Origin: Eukaryota sp. TZLM1-RC
Lineage: Eukaryota > Metamonada: BaSk clade
NCBI GenBank assembly: GCA_040285825.1
Contig: JAUPSS010000005.1
Span: 248,001 to 312,000, forward strand
Length of the DNA: 64,000 nucleotides
Direction: 5' to 3'
The notes under the pieces are model-generated. The model was not told where the DNA came from. It worked only from the letters and a program-made list of their open reading frames with translations, and did no database searches. Shown piece by piece: positions 10,267 through 20,318 of the stretch; the stretch's first letter is position 1; every line of letters starts with the position of its first letter. Both the position numbers and the translations under genes were made by a program.

Positions 10267-12798
10267 ATGCCCAACTTTACCAAGGAACAAATGAGATCCA
10301 TTATGGATCACCCTGAGCGTATCAGAAACATTTCCGTCATTGCTCATGTCGATCACGGAAAATCTACTCTTACTGACTCCCTCATTGCCAAGGCTGGTAT
10401 TATTGCTTCTGCCAAAGCCGGTGATACTCGTTTTACCGATACCCGTCAAGATGAACAGGATCGTGGTATTACTATCAAATCCACTGGTGTTTCTCTCTAC
10501 TATGAAGTGTCTGAATCAGTTGTTTATAACCGTGATCCAACTGCCGAAGACAAAAACATTGGTCATTTGATCAATCTTATTGATTCTCCTGGTCATGTTG
10601 ATTTCTCCTCTGAGGTATCTGCCGCACTTCGTGTAACTGATGGTGCTCTTGTCGTTGTTGACGCTATCTCTGGTGTCTCTGTTCAGACAGAAACCGTCCT
10701 TCGTCAAGCCCTCGCTGAACGTGTCAAACCTGTACTCATGCTTAACAAAATGGATCGTGTCCTTCTTGAATTGAAGCAAGAACCCGAAGAAGCTTACCAA
10801 TCCTTTGCTCGCACTGTCGAAAACACCAATGTTTTGATTGCCACTTATCTTGACGAGGCTCTTGGTGATGTCATGGTTGATCCCTCAAACGGTACTGTTG
10901 CTTTTGGTTCCGGTCTCCATGGATGGGGCTTCACTCTCACTCACTTTGCCAACATGTATGCTTCCAAGTTCGGTATTGAAAGATCAAAACTTGTAAACCG
11001 TCTTTGGGGTGACAACTTCTTTGATTCTCCAGCCAAGAAATGGAAGAATAGACCAGTTGGTGATGATGGAAAACCATTGAAAAGAGCCTTTGTTAGTTTC
11101 GTTCTTGATCCCATTTATAAGCTCTTCGATTCTGTCATGAACAATCAAGCTGACAAAGTCAACAAAATGCTCAAAGTTTTGGGCATTAAGCTTACTCAAG
11201 AAGAACGTGATCAACAAGAAAAGAAGCTTTTAAAAACCATTATGCAAAGATTCTTGCCAGCTGCCGAAGCCCTATTGGAAATGATTGTTGTTCATCTTCC
11301 TTCTCCCAAGTTTGCCCAAAACTACAGAGCTGAAACTCTGTACACTGGTCCTGCTGATGACGAAATTTGCCAATCCATTCGCAGATGTGATCCTGAAGGT
11401 CCTCTCATGATGTACGTATCCAAAATGGTTCCCACCTCCGATAAGGGTCGTTTCTATGCTTTTGGTCGTGTTTTCTCTGGTACAATCAAATCTGGTCAAA
11501 AGGTCCGTATTCTTGGTGCCAACTACGAATTTGGTGGCAAGACTGATCTGTACCATAAAAACATTCAACGTTGTGTCCTCATGATGGGTAAATCTGTCGA
11601 AGCTGTCAATGATGTTCCATGTGGTAACACTGTTGCTCTTGTTGGTATTGATCAGTTCTTGACCAAGAATGGTACCTTAACCGACAGTGATCAAGCACAC
11701 CCCATCCGTGCCATGAAATTCTCTGTTTCTCCCGTTGTCCGTGTAGCTGTTGAACCCAAGAACGCTGCTGAATTACCTAAATTGGTCGAAGGTCTCAAAC
11801 GTTTGTCAAAGTCCGATCCTTGTGTCCAATGTTATACTGAAGAATCTGGTGAACATATCATTGCTGGTGCCGGTGAACTCCATCTTGAAATTTGTCTCAA
11901 GGATCTTCAAGAAGATCATGCTGGTATCCAACTCCGTGTTACCGATCCAGTTGTATCATACAGGGAAACTGTCACTGCTGAATCCGAAGTCGCTCTTTCC
12001 AAATCCCCCAACAAACATAACAGAATCTTTATGGTTGGTAGACCACTCGAAGAAGGACTTCCTGAAGCCATTGAAGATGGAAAGGTTGGTATGAGAGATG
12101 AACCCAAGGTCAGGGCTCGTTATCTCACTGACAATTTCGAATGGGACAATGATGAAGCTCGTCGTATTTGGGCAATTGGTCCAGGTCTTGATGGAACCAA
12201 TATGATCGTTGATACCTCCAAGGGTGTCCAATATCTTAATGAAATCAAGGACTCCGTTGTTGCTGCTTTCGGATGGGCCACTCGTGAAGGTGTTCTCACT
12301 GACGAATATATGAGAGGGTGCCGTTACGACATTAATGATGTTACCCTTCATGCTGATGCTATTCATAGAGGGGGTGGTCAAATCGTTCCCACTGCTCGCC
12401 GTGTCATCTATGCTTGCCAATTGATGTCCGAACCAAGGCTTATGGAACCTGTTTATCTTGTCGATATTCAAGCACCCGATACCGCCATGGGTGGAATTTA
12501 CTCTGTTCTCAATCGTCGCAGAGGACATGTCATTGCTGAGGAACAACGTCCTGGTACTCCTCTCTATGCTATCAAGGCCTACCTTCCCGTCGCTGAATCC
12601 TTTGGTTTTACCGCCGATCTCCGTTCGAATACATCTGGTCAAGCTTTCCCTCAATGTGTCTTTGATCATTATCAACTCGTAGGTGGAAGTCCATTCGAAG
12701 AAAACACCAAACAATGGGAAATTGTTAGAGGTGTCCGTACACGTAAAGGATTGGATCCTCAAATTCCTGGATTGGACAAGTTCTTTGATAGACTTTAA
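10267..12798 (+). CDS. EEF2: Translation elongation factor 2
   Basis: An uninterrupted 843-codon frame of the usual length for eukaryotic EF2, the GTPase that translocates tRNA and mRNA on the 80S ribosome. The start [14 protein letters not shown] matches the family. The G domain shows AHVDHGKST (P-loop), DSPGHVDF and NKMDR. Domain IV contains [18 protein letters not shown], whose central His is the diphthamide target, and the C-terminus is [10 protein letters not shown]. No intron is present. Codons strongly favour C- or T-ending synonyms, unlike the neighbouring genes and elements, as expected for very high expression. An AATAAA lies about 45 bp after the TAA stop. Confidence 0.98.
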   Translation: MPNFTKEQMRSIMDHPERIRNISVIAHVDHGKSTLTDSLIAKAGIIASAKAGDTRFTDTRQDEQDRGITIKSTGVSLYYEVSESVVYNRDPTAEDKNIGHLINLIDSPGHVDFSSEVSAALRVTDGALVVVDAISGVSVQTETVLRQALAERVKPVLMLNKMDRVLLELKQEPEEAYQSFARTVENTNVLIATYLDEALGDVMVDPSNGTVAFGSGLHGWGFTLTHFANMYASKFGIERSKLVNRLWGDNFFDSPAKKWKNRPVGDDGKPLKRAFVSFVLDPIYKLFDSVMNNQADKVNKMLKVLGIKLTQEERDQQEKKLLKTIMQRFLPAAEALLEMIVVHLPSPKFAQNYRAETLYTGPADDEICQSIRRCDPEGPLMMYVSKMVPTSDKGRFYAFGRVFSGTIKSGQKVRILGANYEFGGKTDLYHKNIQRCVLMMGKSVEAVNDVPCGNTVALVGIDQFLTKNGTLTDSDQAHPIRAMKFSVSPVVRVAVEPKNAAELPKLVEGLKRLSKSDPCVQCYTEESGEHIIAGAGELHLEICLKDLQEDHAGIQLRVTDPVVSYRETVTAESEVALSKSPNKHNRIFMVGRPLEEGLPEAIEDGKVGMRDEPKVRARYLTDNFEWDNDEARRIWAIGPGLDGTNMIVDTSKGVQYLNEIKDSVVAAFGWATREGVLTDEYMRGCRYDINDVTLHADAIHRGGGQIVPTARRVIYACQLMSEPRLMEPVYLVDIQAPDTAMGGIYSVLNRRRGHVIAEEQRPGTPLYAIKAYLPVAESFGFTADLRSNTSGQAFPQCVFDHYQLVGGSPFEENTKQWEIVRGVRTRKGLDPQIPGLDKFFDRL

Positions 12799-13625
12799 AT
12801 TTTATTGTCTTTAGTTTTTTGCCGGTAGTCTGAATAATCAAATAAAAGGTTTGCTTACATCTACATTCATGTTATTTGTAGTGCAAATGGTCGATGTTTT
12901 GAAAATAATAAAAACAGTTTTTGTAACAAAATAATCTTTTATGTGAAGAATCCTCATCTCATCCTTTACTTTAAAAATTCACTATGTCAAGTGCCAATGT
13001 GTAATTTTGTTGATTAGTTATTCATAAGTTGTCATTATTATTAACAGTATTCTTTCAAATAGAGCATTATTCAAATCAGATCTCGTCATCAGAGGCCCTA
13101 TTAAAGGTCCTTTTAAACCCTTGATGGCCAGATTTTAAAAGACCACAATTGATTTTACCTTTATCATTATTATTATCATTTCGGACCATCACCTCAGAAC
13201 TTTATGTGAACCTGGCAGGAATGAAAAAATGACCATGTTATCAATGATGGAAAGCTTGTGTGGCTTCTTCAATAGTTTTTATCACATGATTCAAGACTTG
13301 TTTCTATTTTTAAACTACATTATGTTGTTAATTTATACAAAATTATGAAATAATATCTATTGATATTTGGAAAACTGTGAAAAGAGAACAATCCACCATT
13401 TTTGTCTTGCTGGTTCAGTTAATAAATTTTAATTTTACAGCATTCTGTGTTTGAACTAGAATCTGCATTGAAGTTATAATTTAACAGTTGCTTTAATGCT
13501 AAAGCCAGGCGACAGACTGAAACTATCAATTAAGTTTTGATTCTGATTATTGTAAAAGAACCTTTGATTAAAACACATTCAAAACTACAGTCAGTAATAG
13601 TGATTCAGAATTTGAACAAATACGA
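12799..13625. other. EF2 3' flank and intergenic sequence
   Basis: After the EF2 poly(A)-signal region (aatcaaataaaagg) this 830-bp stretch is very AT-rich and lacks open frames of note. I recognise nothing in it up to the LINE remnant at 13632. Confidence 0.5.
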
Positions 13626-13631
13626 AAGATT

Positions 13632-14055
13632 TTATTCCTGGAACATTTTGAAACTCAACCAAAAACCGTAACTAATACTTTCACCAACTAAAACCCCATA
13701 AATTGAATGGCGGGAGATTTCGCTATTTACTTGAATAGCAACTGGCATATTATTAAACTCCGTAATATTGTTCAATATGGAGTTAATATATCGACAAAGA
13801 GTTTTCAATAACAAAAATACGATTCTGTTCTTCCAAATCAAAATATCAAATGTACAACCACTTCCTTTGAGAGGTTTTCCTAAATGATCTCAACACTTGA
13901 GACCTTCAATTCCAAGGGTAGCCAAAATTGATGTAGCAATTGGGACAAAAATGATGTTTCTGCCTCTTGCACTCTTACGACGTTGTAGAAGGGCTTCGGA
14001 TTTTGATTTCTTGGAAAGCTCTGCAACTTTGAGAAAATCTTGAATGTCAGAATTG
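13632..14055 (-). mobile_element. Group C LINE, 3'-terminal fragment
   Basis: The minus strand encodes VAELSKKSKSEALLQR, ARGRNIIFVPIATSILATLG, IEGLK, one stop, then LIWKNRIVFLLLKTLCRYI. The first part matches the group C LINE at 27900-28080, and the WKNRIVF block matches WQNRIVFSIFKGM of group B, which fixes it as the end of the LINE ORF. It ends about 190 bp from the kinesin stop codon. Confidence 0.75.
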
Positions 14056-14190
14056 TCAGAATTTTGTGACCTTCACTTCAAATGGTACCCAAAATTGAAA
14101 CAACAATCAAATTTGTATCTAAAAAGTTCGACGAATATTCAACAAAAAAGAATTAAGAATTTAATGTATAATACAACCAAACAAACAAAC

Positions 14191-15888
14191 TTAAGCCACA
14201 AACTGCTTCTTTGTACAAACTGACGCTATCCTGGACGCAAACCCCAAAGTACTAACAGTTTCCTGAACATCGTCTACATGAGCAGAAACATTTGCAAACA
14301 CAACTGTTTTGCTTTCTCCAGATAAGACATCCTGGAGCAACCTAGTTAACTTAGAATTTCTATAGGGTACGTGTGGAGACTTGAGGGCTAGAGAGGTGAT
14401 AACGTCGCCCAAGGCTGAAAGGGATGAATTTATTGATTGCGTTTCCTTCATCAAACTTTTCGACCTATCAGTATGGGATCTTGAAATCCTCTCAGATCCC
14501 GCAAGGTCTACAATAACCAACTTTGAAGTAATTGGTTCGTTTTCCCTGCCCACAAAGCTCTGTTTCAGACTCACACTGAAGAAGCAATGTGATCGTGATG
14601 ATGTTGCATTAGCTGATGTTGTTTTTTGGGATCTTCGGCTCAGAGCTTCTTCAAGTACAGTACTAGCTTCACTGCAAGAGTCGACAGTAATCCACTTCTG
14701 AGGACTAGCGAAATAGGATTGATCCGGGCGTTGACGAATTCTAAGCTTCTGTCCATCGATAAGGTCATAGACCTCGTCGTTATAGAGTTCAGAGATACCT
14801 ACACACAAGAGAAATGTTGATGTGACCTTTCCTTTGGCGGAGGGACGATGTTTGGAAGATAGGATTGAGTAAACGGATTCCAAAAATCGATGAGCAACTC
14901 CTACATTGTTGGGAATTCCACTGACGGTGTATGTCTTGCCACTGCCCGTAGCTCCGTATGCGAGTATTGAGACATTATAGCCATCCACAAATGAATGAGC
15001 AAGTCCTTCTATTGTAGAGAATGTATCTAGCTGTGAAGATGTAGATTTTAGAACACCAGAAAACTCAAAACTTCGAATCCCATTCTTTGCTTTAACAGAA
15101 ATAGAGGAGTCTGAAACATTACTAATACAAGACTGCTGAGGTGGCATGACGTCACCAGAACGAGTCAATAAAGGTTTTATTCGTACAATCACTCGTATAT
15201 TACCCTTTATATTTTCCAATTCATTCCTCAACAAAATATTTGATTTTCGTTGATGGAGTAACAAATTTTCGGTTTCTGATAGTTTTTTTCGAAGCAGTCG
15301 AGCTTCTGAGGAATTAATTGCATCATTAGGATTACTAAAACTGGATTTTAAGCAAGAATTTTCATATTCTAATTGCTTAACCTTTGCTTGTAATTTTAAA
15401 ACAATTGATGAATTAATCAAATGTTCATCGTAATTAACTTGAAAAAGAGATTGGGATTCATAAAATTCACATAATTTGCTTAACGTAATTAAATCCTTCA
15501 GTAACTCCTCTACAGGAGGCTTTTGCTTCAGTGAACCAGAATGTGCAGGCATAGGAGGAGTGGAAACAGGAGGAGGTTTTGGTTTAGTGACAGGAGGAGG
15601 AGATGGAGTTTGGGGAAGGATGGCAGTTGGTTTGAATGTCTGTGGCGGTTTCTTGAGGACCAAGAGAGCACCGTCGTAAAGAGCGGCTTCACTGGCAGAT
15701 AGAGAATGTGATAACGGAACATTATCAAGAAGAAGTGTACATTGAGATACGGGATGATCAATACAAGATTGTAACTGTTTAAGTATTTTGGAGATTTTGA
15801 GGCGAAAAAGATCAGTCTCAGAGGCAACAACCCTGTACCGTTTGTCGGTCCAGTTGCATAGGATATGGAAGGAGATCTTACCGCTCAT
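14191..15888 (-). CDS. Kinesin-14-like protein (C-terminal motor)
   Basis: A 565-codon intron-free frame. The N-terminal ~90 residues are globular and unrecognised. A Pro-rich linker follows (PSPPPVTKPKPPPVSTPP, ~95-125), then a predicted coiled coil (~125-225) and the motor domain (~229-565). The motor shows GNIRVIVRIKP at its start, the P-loop GATGSGKTYT at ~312, SSRSH (switch I), VDLAGSER (switch II) and NSKLTRLLQDVLSG. A motor at the C-terminus preceded by a coiled coil is the layout of minus-end-directed kinesin-14, which crosslinks spindle or axonemal microtubules. The usual Gln before TGSGKT is Ala here. It shares a 70-bp divergent promoter region with the gene at 15959. Confidence 0.93.
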   Translation of the reverse strand: MSGKISFHILCNWTDKRYRVVASETDLFRLKISKILKQLQSCIDHPVSQCTLLLDNVPLSHSLSASEAALYDGALLVLKKPPQTFKPTAILPQTPSPPPVTKPKPPPVSTPPMPAHSGSLKQKPPVEELLKDLITLSKLCEFYESQSLFQVNYDEHLINSSIVLKLQAKVKQLEYENSCLKSSFSNPNDAINSSEARLLRKKLSETENLLLHQRKSNILLRNELENIKGNIRVIVRIKPLLTRSGDVMPPQQSCISNVSDSSISVKAKNGIRSFEFSGVLKSTSSQLDTFSTIEGLAHSFVDGYNVSILAYGATGSGKTYTVSGIPNNVGVAHRFLESVYSILSSKHRPSAKGKVTSTFLLCVGISELYNDEVYDLIDGQKLRIRQRPDQSYFASPQKWITVDSCSEASTVLEEALSRRSQKTTSANATSSRSHCFFSVSLKQSFVGRENEPITSKLVIVDLAGSERISRSHTDRSKSLMKETQSINSSLSALGDVITSLALKSPHVPYRNSKLTRLLQDVLSGESKTVVFANVSAHVDDVQETVSTLGFASRIASVCTKKQFVA

Positions 15889-15958
15889 TCATATGTAGGT
15901 GTTAGTGGAGCAAAATGGATTGGACAGTTAATAACAATACCAAACAATCTTTGTTTCA

Positions 15959-16297
15959 ATGTACCGGTTCAAGACATATCCATACCGTTACAATTCAAAG
16001 TCTCCCCAGCTGTCTTTTGCTAATGTGGATCACCGATCGTTAACTTCATCACCAGTTCCAAGGACTCAACACTGGCAAACATCATCAATCCCAGTACCTA
16101 AACCACGCTTTCAGAGCCCTTCTCCTAGCCCTATATCCAAGTCACCTCTTCCTCCTGTTCCTAACACACCAGCGACACCAGGGATGACCAAATATAAGGT
16201 CAACTTACTATCTAATTCTTTGTCAGGCTTTAAGACACCACCCCCACCCAAGGTTGTGGCAAGTCCAGAGATATTACAACGAAAGTTAAAATCTTAA
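15959..16297 (+). CDS. Small Pro/Ser-rich hypothetical protein
   Basis: A 112-codon frame beginning MYRFKTYPYRYNSKSP, rich in Pro and Ser (PKPRFQSPSPSPISKSPLPP), with a basic C-terminus (SPEILQRKLKS). The many SP/TP dipeptides could be sites for proline-directed kinases. There are no folded domains. It starts 70 bp from the kinesin start on the opposite strand, and a TATTAAATTC-rich 3' flank follows its TAA. The protein is not recognised; divergent placement and absence of stops support it being real. Confidence 0.55.
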   Translation: MYRFKTYPYRYNSKSPQLSFANVDHRSLTSSPVPRTQHWQTSSIPVPKPRFQSPSPSPISKSPLPPVPNTPATPGMTKYKVNLLSNSLSGFKTPPPPKVVASPEILQRKLKS

Positions 16298-16890
16298 TTT
16301 TTTATGGTTTTTATTTGTACATACTAATTGTTTTTCAACAAGTGCATTTTTTAATTTCATTTTTTATAATAACAACCATTCGTACCCGTGAAGATGGTTG
16401 TCATCGTTATTTGAATAAATTTACTTTAATATTAAATTCTTCATCAAATCAAGTTGAAGTTTGAAAAATAAAGAAAAAAGCCAAACTTGAAGACCATTAT
16501 CAAGTTGATCTGATGCATTAATGTTATATTATGGAAAATCAATTGTTTCAAATGGTTTTTTGCTTCATTTTTTTCCAAATAGTTATATTCAGTGTTTGCA
16601 TTTTTCTATGAGGATAACAATGATGATGAAAATCAACAGTATGGGGAACTGACAGAAATTTGTTTGTAATTGGTTGTCAAAGCACTTTTGTTCAATTAAA
16701 GCTCACAAAATTGTTGGAAACATGAAAGGCTTGAATGGCTTTATAAGGGGTCAATTGATGGAAACGGTTATTTAATTTGTTTCTACCAATATACGAAACA
16801 TTATTACTACCATTGTACATGTCACAATTACGTTGAGGGGAGGAAGACCTGTAAGATACAAAGATAAGATAAGGTTGCTTCATGCCCTAG
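16298..16890. other. AT-rich intergenic sequence, nothing recognised
   Basis: Contains poly(T) and poly(A) stretches after the small gene at 15959. The short minus-strand frame at 16692-16883 has no family resemblance. Confidence 0.45.
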
Positions 16891-16894
16891 ATAT

Positions 16895-17105
16895 TCTAGA
16901 TCAGTCATTCGAAGGATCTCTGACCAAAAAGAACATGATCAGTAAATGGTGACTTCTCTCAGGTGATCATTTGGAGTAGTTCATTGGAGTAATTCTCTAT
17001 GAATTACTTGCTAATACAGTAGCCTTTGGAATGGAGTGATTCTGTCACACTACATTGAATGTTGGTTCATATAGCAAAAGAAAAGGAAAATAACAACACA
17101 ATTAA
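16895..17105 (+). pseudogene. Protein-kinase fragment, copy 2 (heavily decayed)
   Basis: Nucleotide and peptide similarity to the kinase relic at 17700-18105. The shared block includes IGVILYELLANTVAFGME (kinase subdomain IX/X) preceded by gatcagtcattcgaagg, the counterpart of the HRDLKPEN-encoding part of the other copy. The DFG-to-APE region is deleted. It ends in cat-ata-gca-aaa-gaa, parallel to HIAKE in the other copy. Confidence 0.6.
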
Positions 17106-17179
17106 CAACCCAACAGCCGAGACCAAATACACTCTAATATAGTGTAAACACTCACACGCAGTCGTTTTAAATCAACATC

Positions 17180-17500
17180 TTCATTAAATGTTAGTAGAAA
17201 AAGGTGCATGTGAGAATCAGTTATCAGATTCTTTACTGAATGACACCATTGTGTCACCAAGGTTTGGAATATGTGTCTATAGTGAAGCTTTTGTAACAAA
17301 AATGAGACTATTTCTGAATATCTCTGATAACCATTTTCTACTAAGGGAAATATGTATTTGTTCTAATTCATCACAGCTCAACAAGAAAACTTGAACCTGT
17401 AGGTGCATTCGAACACAAAGCGAATGGAAAACATAGAAAATATGACAAGGATATCGAAGAAGCTAATGCTGATAGAAATAATGTTGGCTGATTACTGCTA
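17180..17500 (+). mobile_element. Group A LINE relic, internally deleted
   Basis: The plus strand encodes LLVEKGACENQLSDS, SPRFGICVYSEAFVTKMRLF, REICICSNSSQL. After a deletion that removes the knuckle His/Cys and the RLE core it continues GKHRKYDKDIEEANADRNN. Order and wording match group A copies 1 and 2. Confidence 0.8.
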
Positions 17501-17699
17501 AAATTAGAACAATAAAAAACTGAAATTAAAATAGAAAACAGTTGTTAATTTAAAACTTAGATGTTTTGTGATCAACACTCCATCAAAAAACTATTGATGA
17601 TGTAACATGAGAGAAACAAAAGGAGAATTACTTGGAAAAGATAGTCGAAACAAAAACTTTTTTCTGTAACCTATTAAAATCTGGCCATGAAAAATAATT

Positions 17700-18105
17700 C
17701 AAATTGTTTCAAGTGAGTCTTGGCTTCCATTGCATTAGTCATGAAGGTGTTAATGCGAATGCACGTGCTCTGGAGAGCAATCCATTGTAGATCAGTCATT
17801 TAAGGACACTCAAACCTGAAAAAATGAAGTTAATGGTCAACTAAGAATAGCCGACTTTGGTACTTCCAAAATTATAGCTAACACCACCCGAATATCCACT
17901 TCTCTTACCTTTACCCCCAAATATGCAGCTTTAGAGGTTTTTGATAATAGAATAACAGAAGCTTCCGATATTTATTCTATTGGAGTAATCCTCTAAGGAT
18001 TACTTACCAATAAATTAGTTTTTGGAATGTACGACTCTGTCCCACTAGATGGAGAGTTGGTTCATATAGCCAAAGAGAAAAGAAGAAACAACAAACTTGA
18101 GCTTG
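17700..18105 (+). pseudogene. Protein-kinase fragment, copy 1 (TKL/Ser-Thr-like)
   Basis: The plus strand encodes a recognisable catalytic-domain segment: a degenerate HRDLKPEN (HLRTLKPEKM), then LRIADFGTSKIIANT, SLTFTPKYAALEV, ITEASDIYSIGVIL, an in-frame TAA, LLTNKLVFGMY and DGELVHIAKEKRRNN. Only the C-lobe is present. The DFG is intact, APE reads AALE, and the active-site Asp of HRD is lost, so the fragment is inactive. The 3' end runs into the repeated sequence R350, which also occurs at 29828 without the kinase. Confidence 0.7.
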
Positions 18106-18427
18106 GGTAAATAAATGTACTAATGAAAGCTGTTGACTAAAGGTAATAGCAATGGTGATTCGGCGTAAAATTAATGACGTGGCGTGACGTGGCATTGGTT
18201 CTTTTGAGGATTGGTGTGTGATCGGAGGCGGAGCTCAATGGGTACAGACGTGATGAACGGGCATGAACTAAGGAGCAGTGGAGAGGGCAAACATTCCTTG
18301 TGCAGTAAATCTGTTACAAAGTTCTCGGCAAAGAGTGGTCCGTATTGTGACGGCAAAGAGGAGAGACCAATGGCACATCTATAAACCCTTGACAAGACGT
18401 TGATCAAAAAACATGTAAGTTTTGTGG
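18076..18427 (+). repeat. R350 repeat, copy 1 (non-coding, possible non-autonomous element)
   Basis: About 350 bp shared with 29828-30174 at high but imperfect identity with small indels. Landmarks in both are gaaaagaagaaacaacaaac at the start, ggcggagctcaatg in the middle and gttgatcaaaaa-acatgtaa near the end. Substitutions and indels break every long frame differently in the two copies, so it is not protein-coding. In both places it is followed by the 3' tail of the group A LINE. Confidence 0.75.
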
Positions 18428-18448
18428 GTCCTCATGAAAAGAGAAAAC

Positions 18449-18460
18449 AAAAACAAGGGT
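18449..18460. repeat. 12-bp target-site duplication of the group D LINE, left copy
   Basis: aaaaacaagggt here recurs at 19187-19198, directly after the A-rich tail of the group D LINE between them. Confidence 0.65.
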
Positions 18461-19186
18461 GTACTTTACCAAATGATTTAATTTGTCACAGCAAGAGTGT
18501 TGTTACGCTTTCCCATATTTTAAACTGTAAGTATTTCATAACTTATCGCTCAATTGTTCATGACTCAGTTCGTGATCAATTATATGCTATGTGCAAAAGT
18601 TTCAATATAGAGGCATTTATTGAGTCATTAGTACGTAAGCTGTCTTCAGATCAAACTGATGATTCCTTTGGTAAAAGAAGGGCAGATTTAGTAGCTCCAG
18701 GGATCGATGGTGTTCTCAATGTTGTAGATGTTGTCTCAGTTGATGTTTGCAAAAATTCTGCTGCTCGTTTAGTGTATTCCGCTGATTTGCCGTTATCTAA
18801 CGCCGAAAAAAAGAAGACAAAAAATATGAAGAATCTTTGGCACAGTTAGGTAGAGTGGAACATGTGAAATATCAGTTTGTGCCGTTTACAGTTTCTCTTT
18901 TTGGCAATATTGGACCTTCAGGGTTGCCCTTTTTTGAAAATTTCAAAAAAGTGTTACTGAATACGTCTGGTAAAACAAGAAATTCCACTTTCTGGTTAAA
19001 TAGAATTGTTTTTTGCATTTTCAAGTCTATTCCAACAATGATTTCAAAGGCACTTTTAGCTATTGGTGTAGAATATGAACGTAATGCTGTGAGTAGGTTT
19101 AGTAATAGTGACGCTTGTTTGGAGGATATAGAATTCTAGATGAGTTTTTTTATCTCAAAAAATTAAATAAATGAAAAAAAGGCAAA
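18461..19186 (+). mobile_element. Group D LINE, 5'-truncated, with target-site duplication
   Basis: The plus strand encodes LPNDLICHSKSVVTLSHILNC (knuckle, with CHS instead of the CRC seen in the other copy), HDSVRDQLYAMCK, KRRADLVAPGIDGVLNVVDV (RLE core), and after a one-base frameshift at about 18825 AQLGRVEHVKYQFVP, FWLNRIVFCIFKSIPTM, ACLEDIEF and TAG. A 3' UTR with an A-rich tail follows. It is about as close to 62940-63750 as two recent copies of one family. Confidence 0.88.
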
Positions 19187-19198
19187 AAAAACAAGGGT
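19187..19198. repeat. 12-bp target-site duplication of the group D LINE, right copy
   Basis: Exact repeat of 18449-18460. The surrounding target also contains a partial tandem repeat: gtcctcatgaaa-gagaaaac occurs at 18428 and again at 19259. Confidence 0.6.
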
Positions 19199-19317
19199 TG
19201 ATTTGCGGTTTCGAAAAAAACAATATCGATTAAACTTCTGTTCCACACTAAATGAACTGTCCTCATGAAAGAGAAAACAAAAACAAGAGTCTGGTTGATT
19301 TGCGATTTCTAAATTCA

Positions 19318-19440
19318 GGATGCTCTCAAATTCAATTTGCTAAATTTTATCGATTACCACGGTATTTTTATCTGATTAAAGAAGCAATAGCGAGAAAACA
19401 AGCAGATAAAGATTTTGTAGAAGAACATTTGGTTCACTGA
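19318..19440 (+). mobile_element. Group A LINE 3' tail attached to R350, copy 1
   Basis: Encodes IQFAKFYRLPRYFYLIKEAI, ARKQADKDFVEEHLVH and TGA, the final ~40 codons of the group A ORF. A 3' UTR of the group A type follows (gcccattagttct...attgaataatg). It corresponds to 30260-30388, which follows the other R350 copy. Here the group D LINE has inserted between R350 and the tail. Confidence 0.7.
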
Positions 19441-19559
19441 ATTGACGCCCATTAGTTCTCATTTAATTTTATTGAATAATGTTCTTGTTCTTCCTTCTTC
19501 CATAGGTCATTTTTGATACTCCTTCCTTGGCCTTGAATTTTTGTCCATCCAGGAAGTCT

Positions 19560-20162
19560 TATAAATAAAGTTCAGAATTTGCTTTTGAAGAAACATATCA
19601 AATTTCATGTTGATAGGTTATGTTTTGGTTCAAAAATTAACCACTTAATTCTTTCCATTCCTCCAGATTTGAGCACTCACCTTGTCAAACAGTATTTGTC
19701 TAAGAGAACTCAATTTTAGGGTTCAGTACTGAACATCAATATTATTGATGATATTCCCCTTCAAGCTTTGAAATCGCATAAGCATGGTGGTATTGGCCTA
19801 ACACGTTCATCTATTTCATCAAATGTTGCGTTCTTAGGTGGAATCATGAACTTCCCCTATGAACTTGCTCTACGGTTTCCACATCAATGTATTTATTTAG
19901 TGTATAACTCTTTTTCAGTTGCAATGAAAGTATTACGTAATTTCCTAGAAAATTGTTCCAATGAGTCATTGGCAATGACTGTTGGAAATCATGATTTTCT
20001 GCAAAAAATTGACTTTACCTCGATTGAAACTAAAGATTTGCCAGACTTTTTGACATTTCTTAAACCACAGAAGAAGATTATTATTTAATGAAAAGCAGAA
20101 TCACTGAACAACCAAATTAGCTTGGCTAACAACTCCGGTGGTTTTTCCTTGAAATTATGTTT
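19560..20162 (+). mobile_element. Group C LINE, left half, interrupted by a Ty3 element
   Basis: The plus strand encodes the region after the RT active site: LLLKKHIKFHVDRLCFGSK, a stop near 19720, then SHKHGGIGLTRSSISSNVAFLGG (the LGGIGFTKSSIL...AFLGGG block of group B) and a divergent region ending in KPQKKIII. The sequence stops at the 5' LTR, and the same LINE continues at 27347. Confidence 0.8.
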
Positions 20163-20241
20163 TGTTGGCGCCCTAAGGCTTATATAATATGAATGGAAAA
20201 TAAATCAGACTTTTCTTTACTACAATAGACTTTAGGCAACA
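20163..20241 (+). repeat. 5' LTR (79 bp)
   Basis: Begins TGTTGGCGCC and ends GGCAACA. Inside are a TATA-like tatataatatg and a poly(A)-signal-like aaaataaatc. Identical at all 79 positions to 27268-27346. Unusually short for an LTR. Confidence 0.95.
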
Positions 20242-20318
20242 ATAATTATTGGCCATTTTAAAGTCAAAAGGTATACCATAACTTCAGCATTAGCGAACAT
20301 CTTCAGACACTTTACAGC

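Noticed and set aside
11956-12762. 268-codon antisense frame within EF2
   Set aside because: It is the shadow of a strongly codon-biased gene; its translation has no motif and the sense frame is fully explained.
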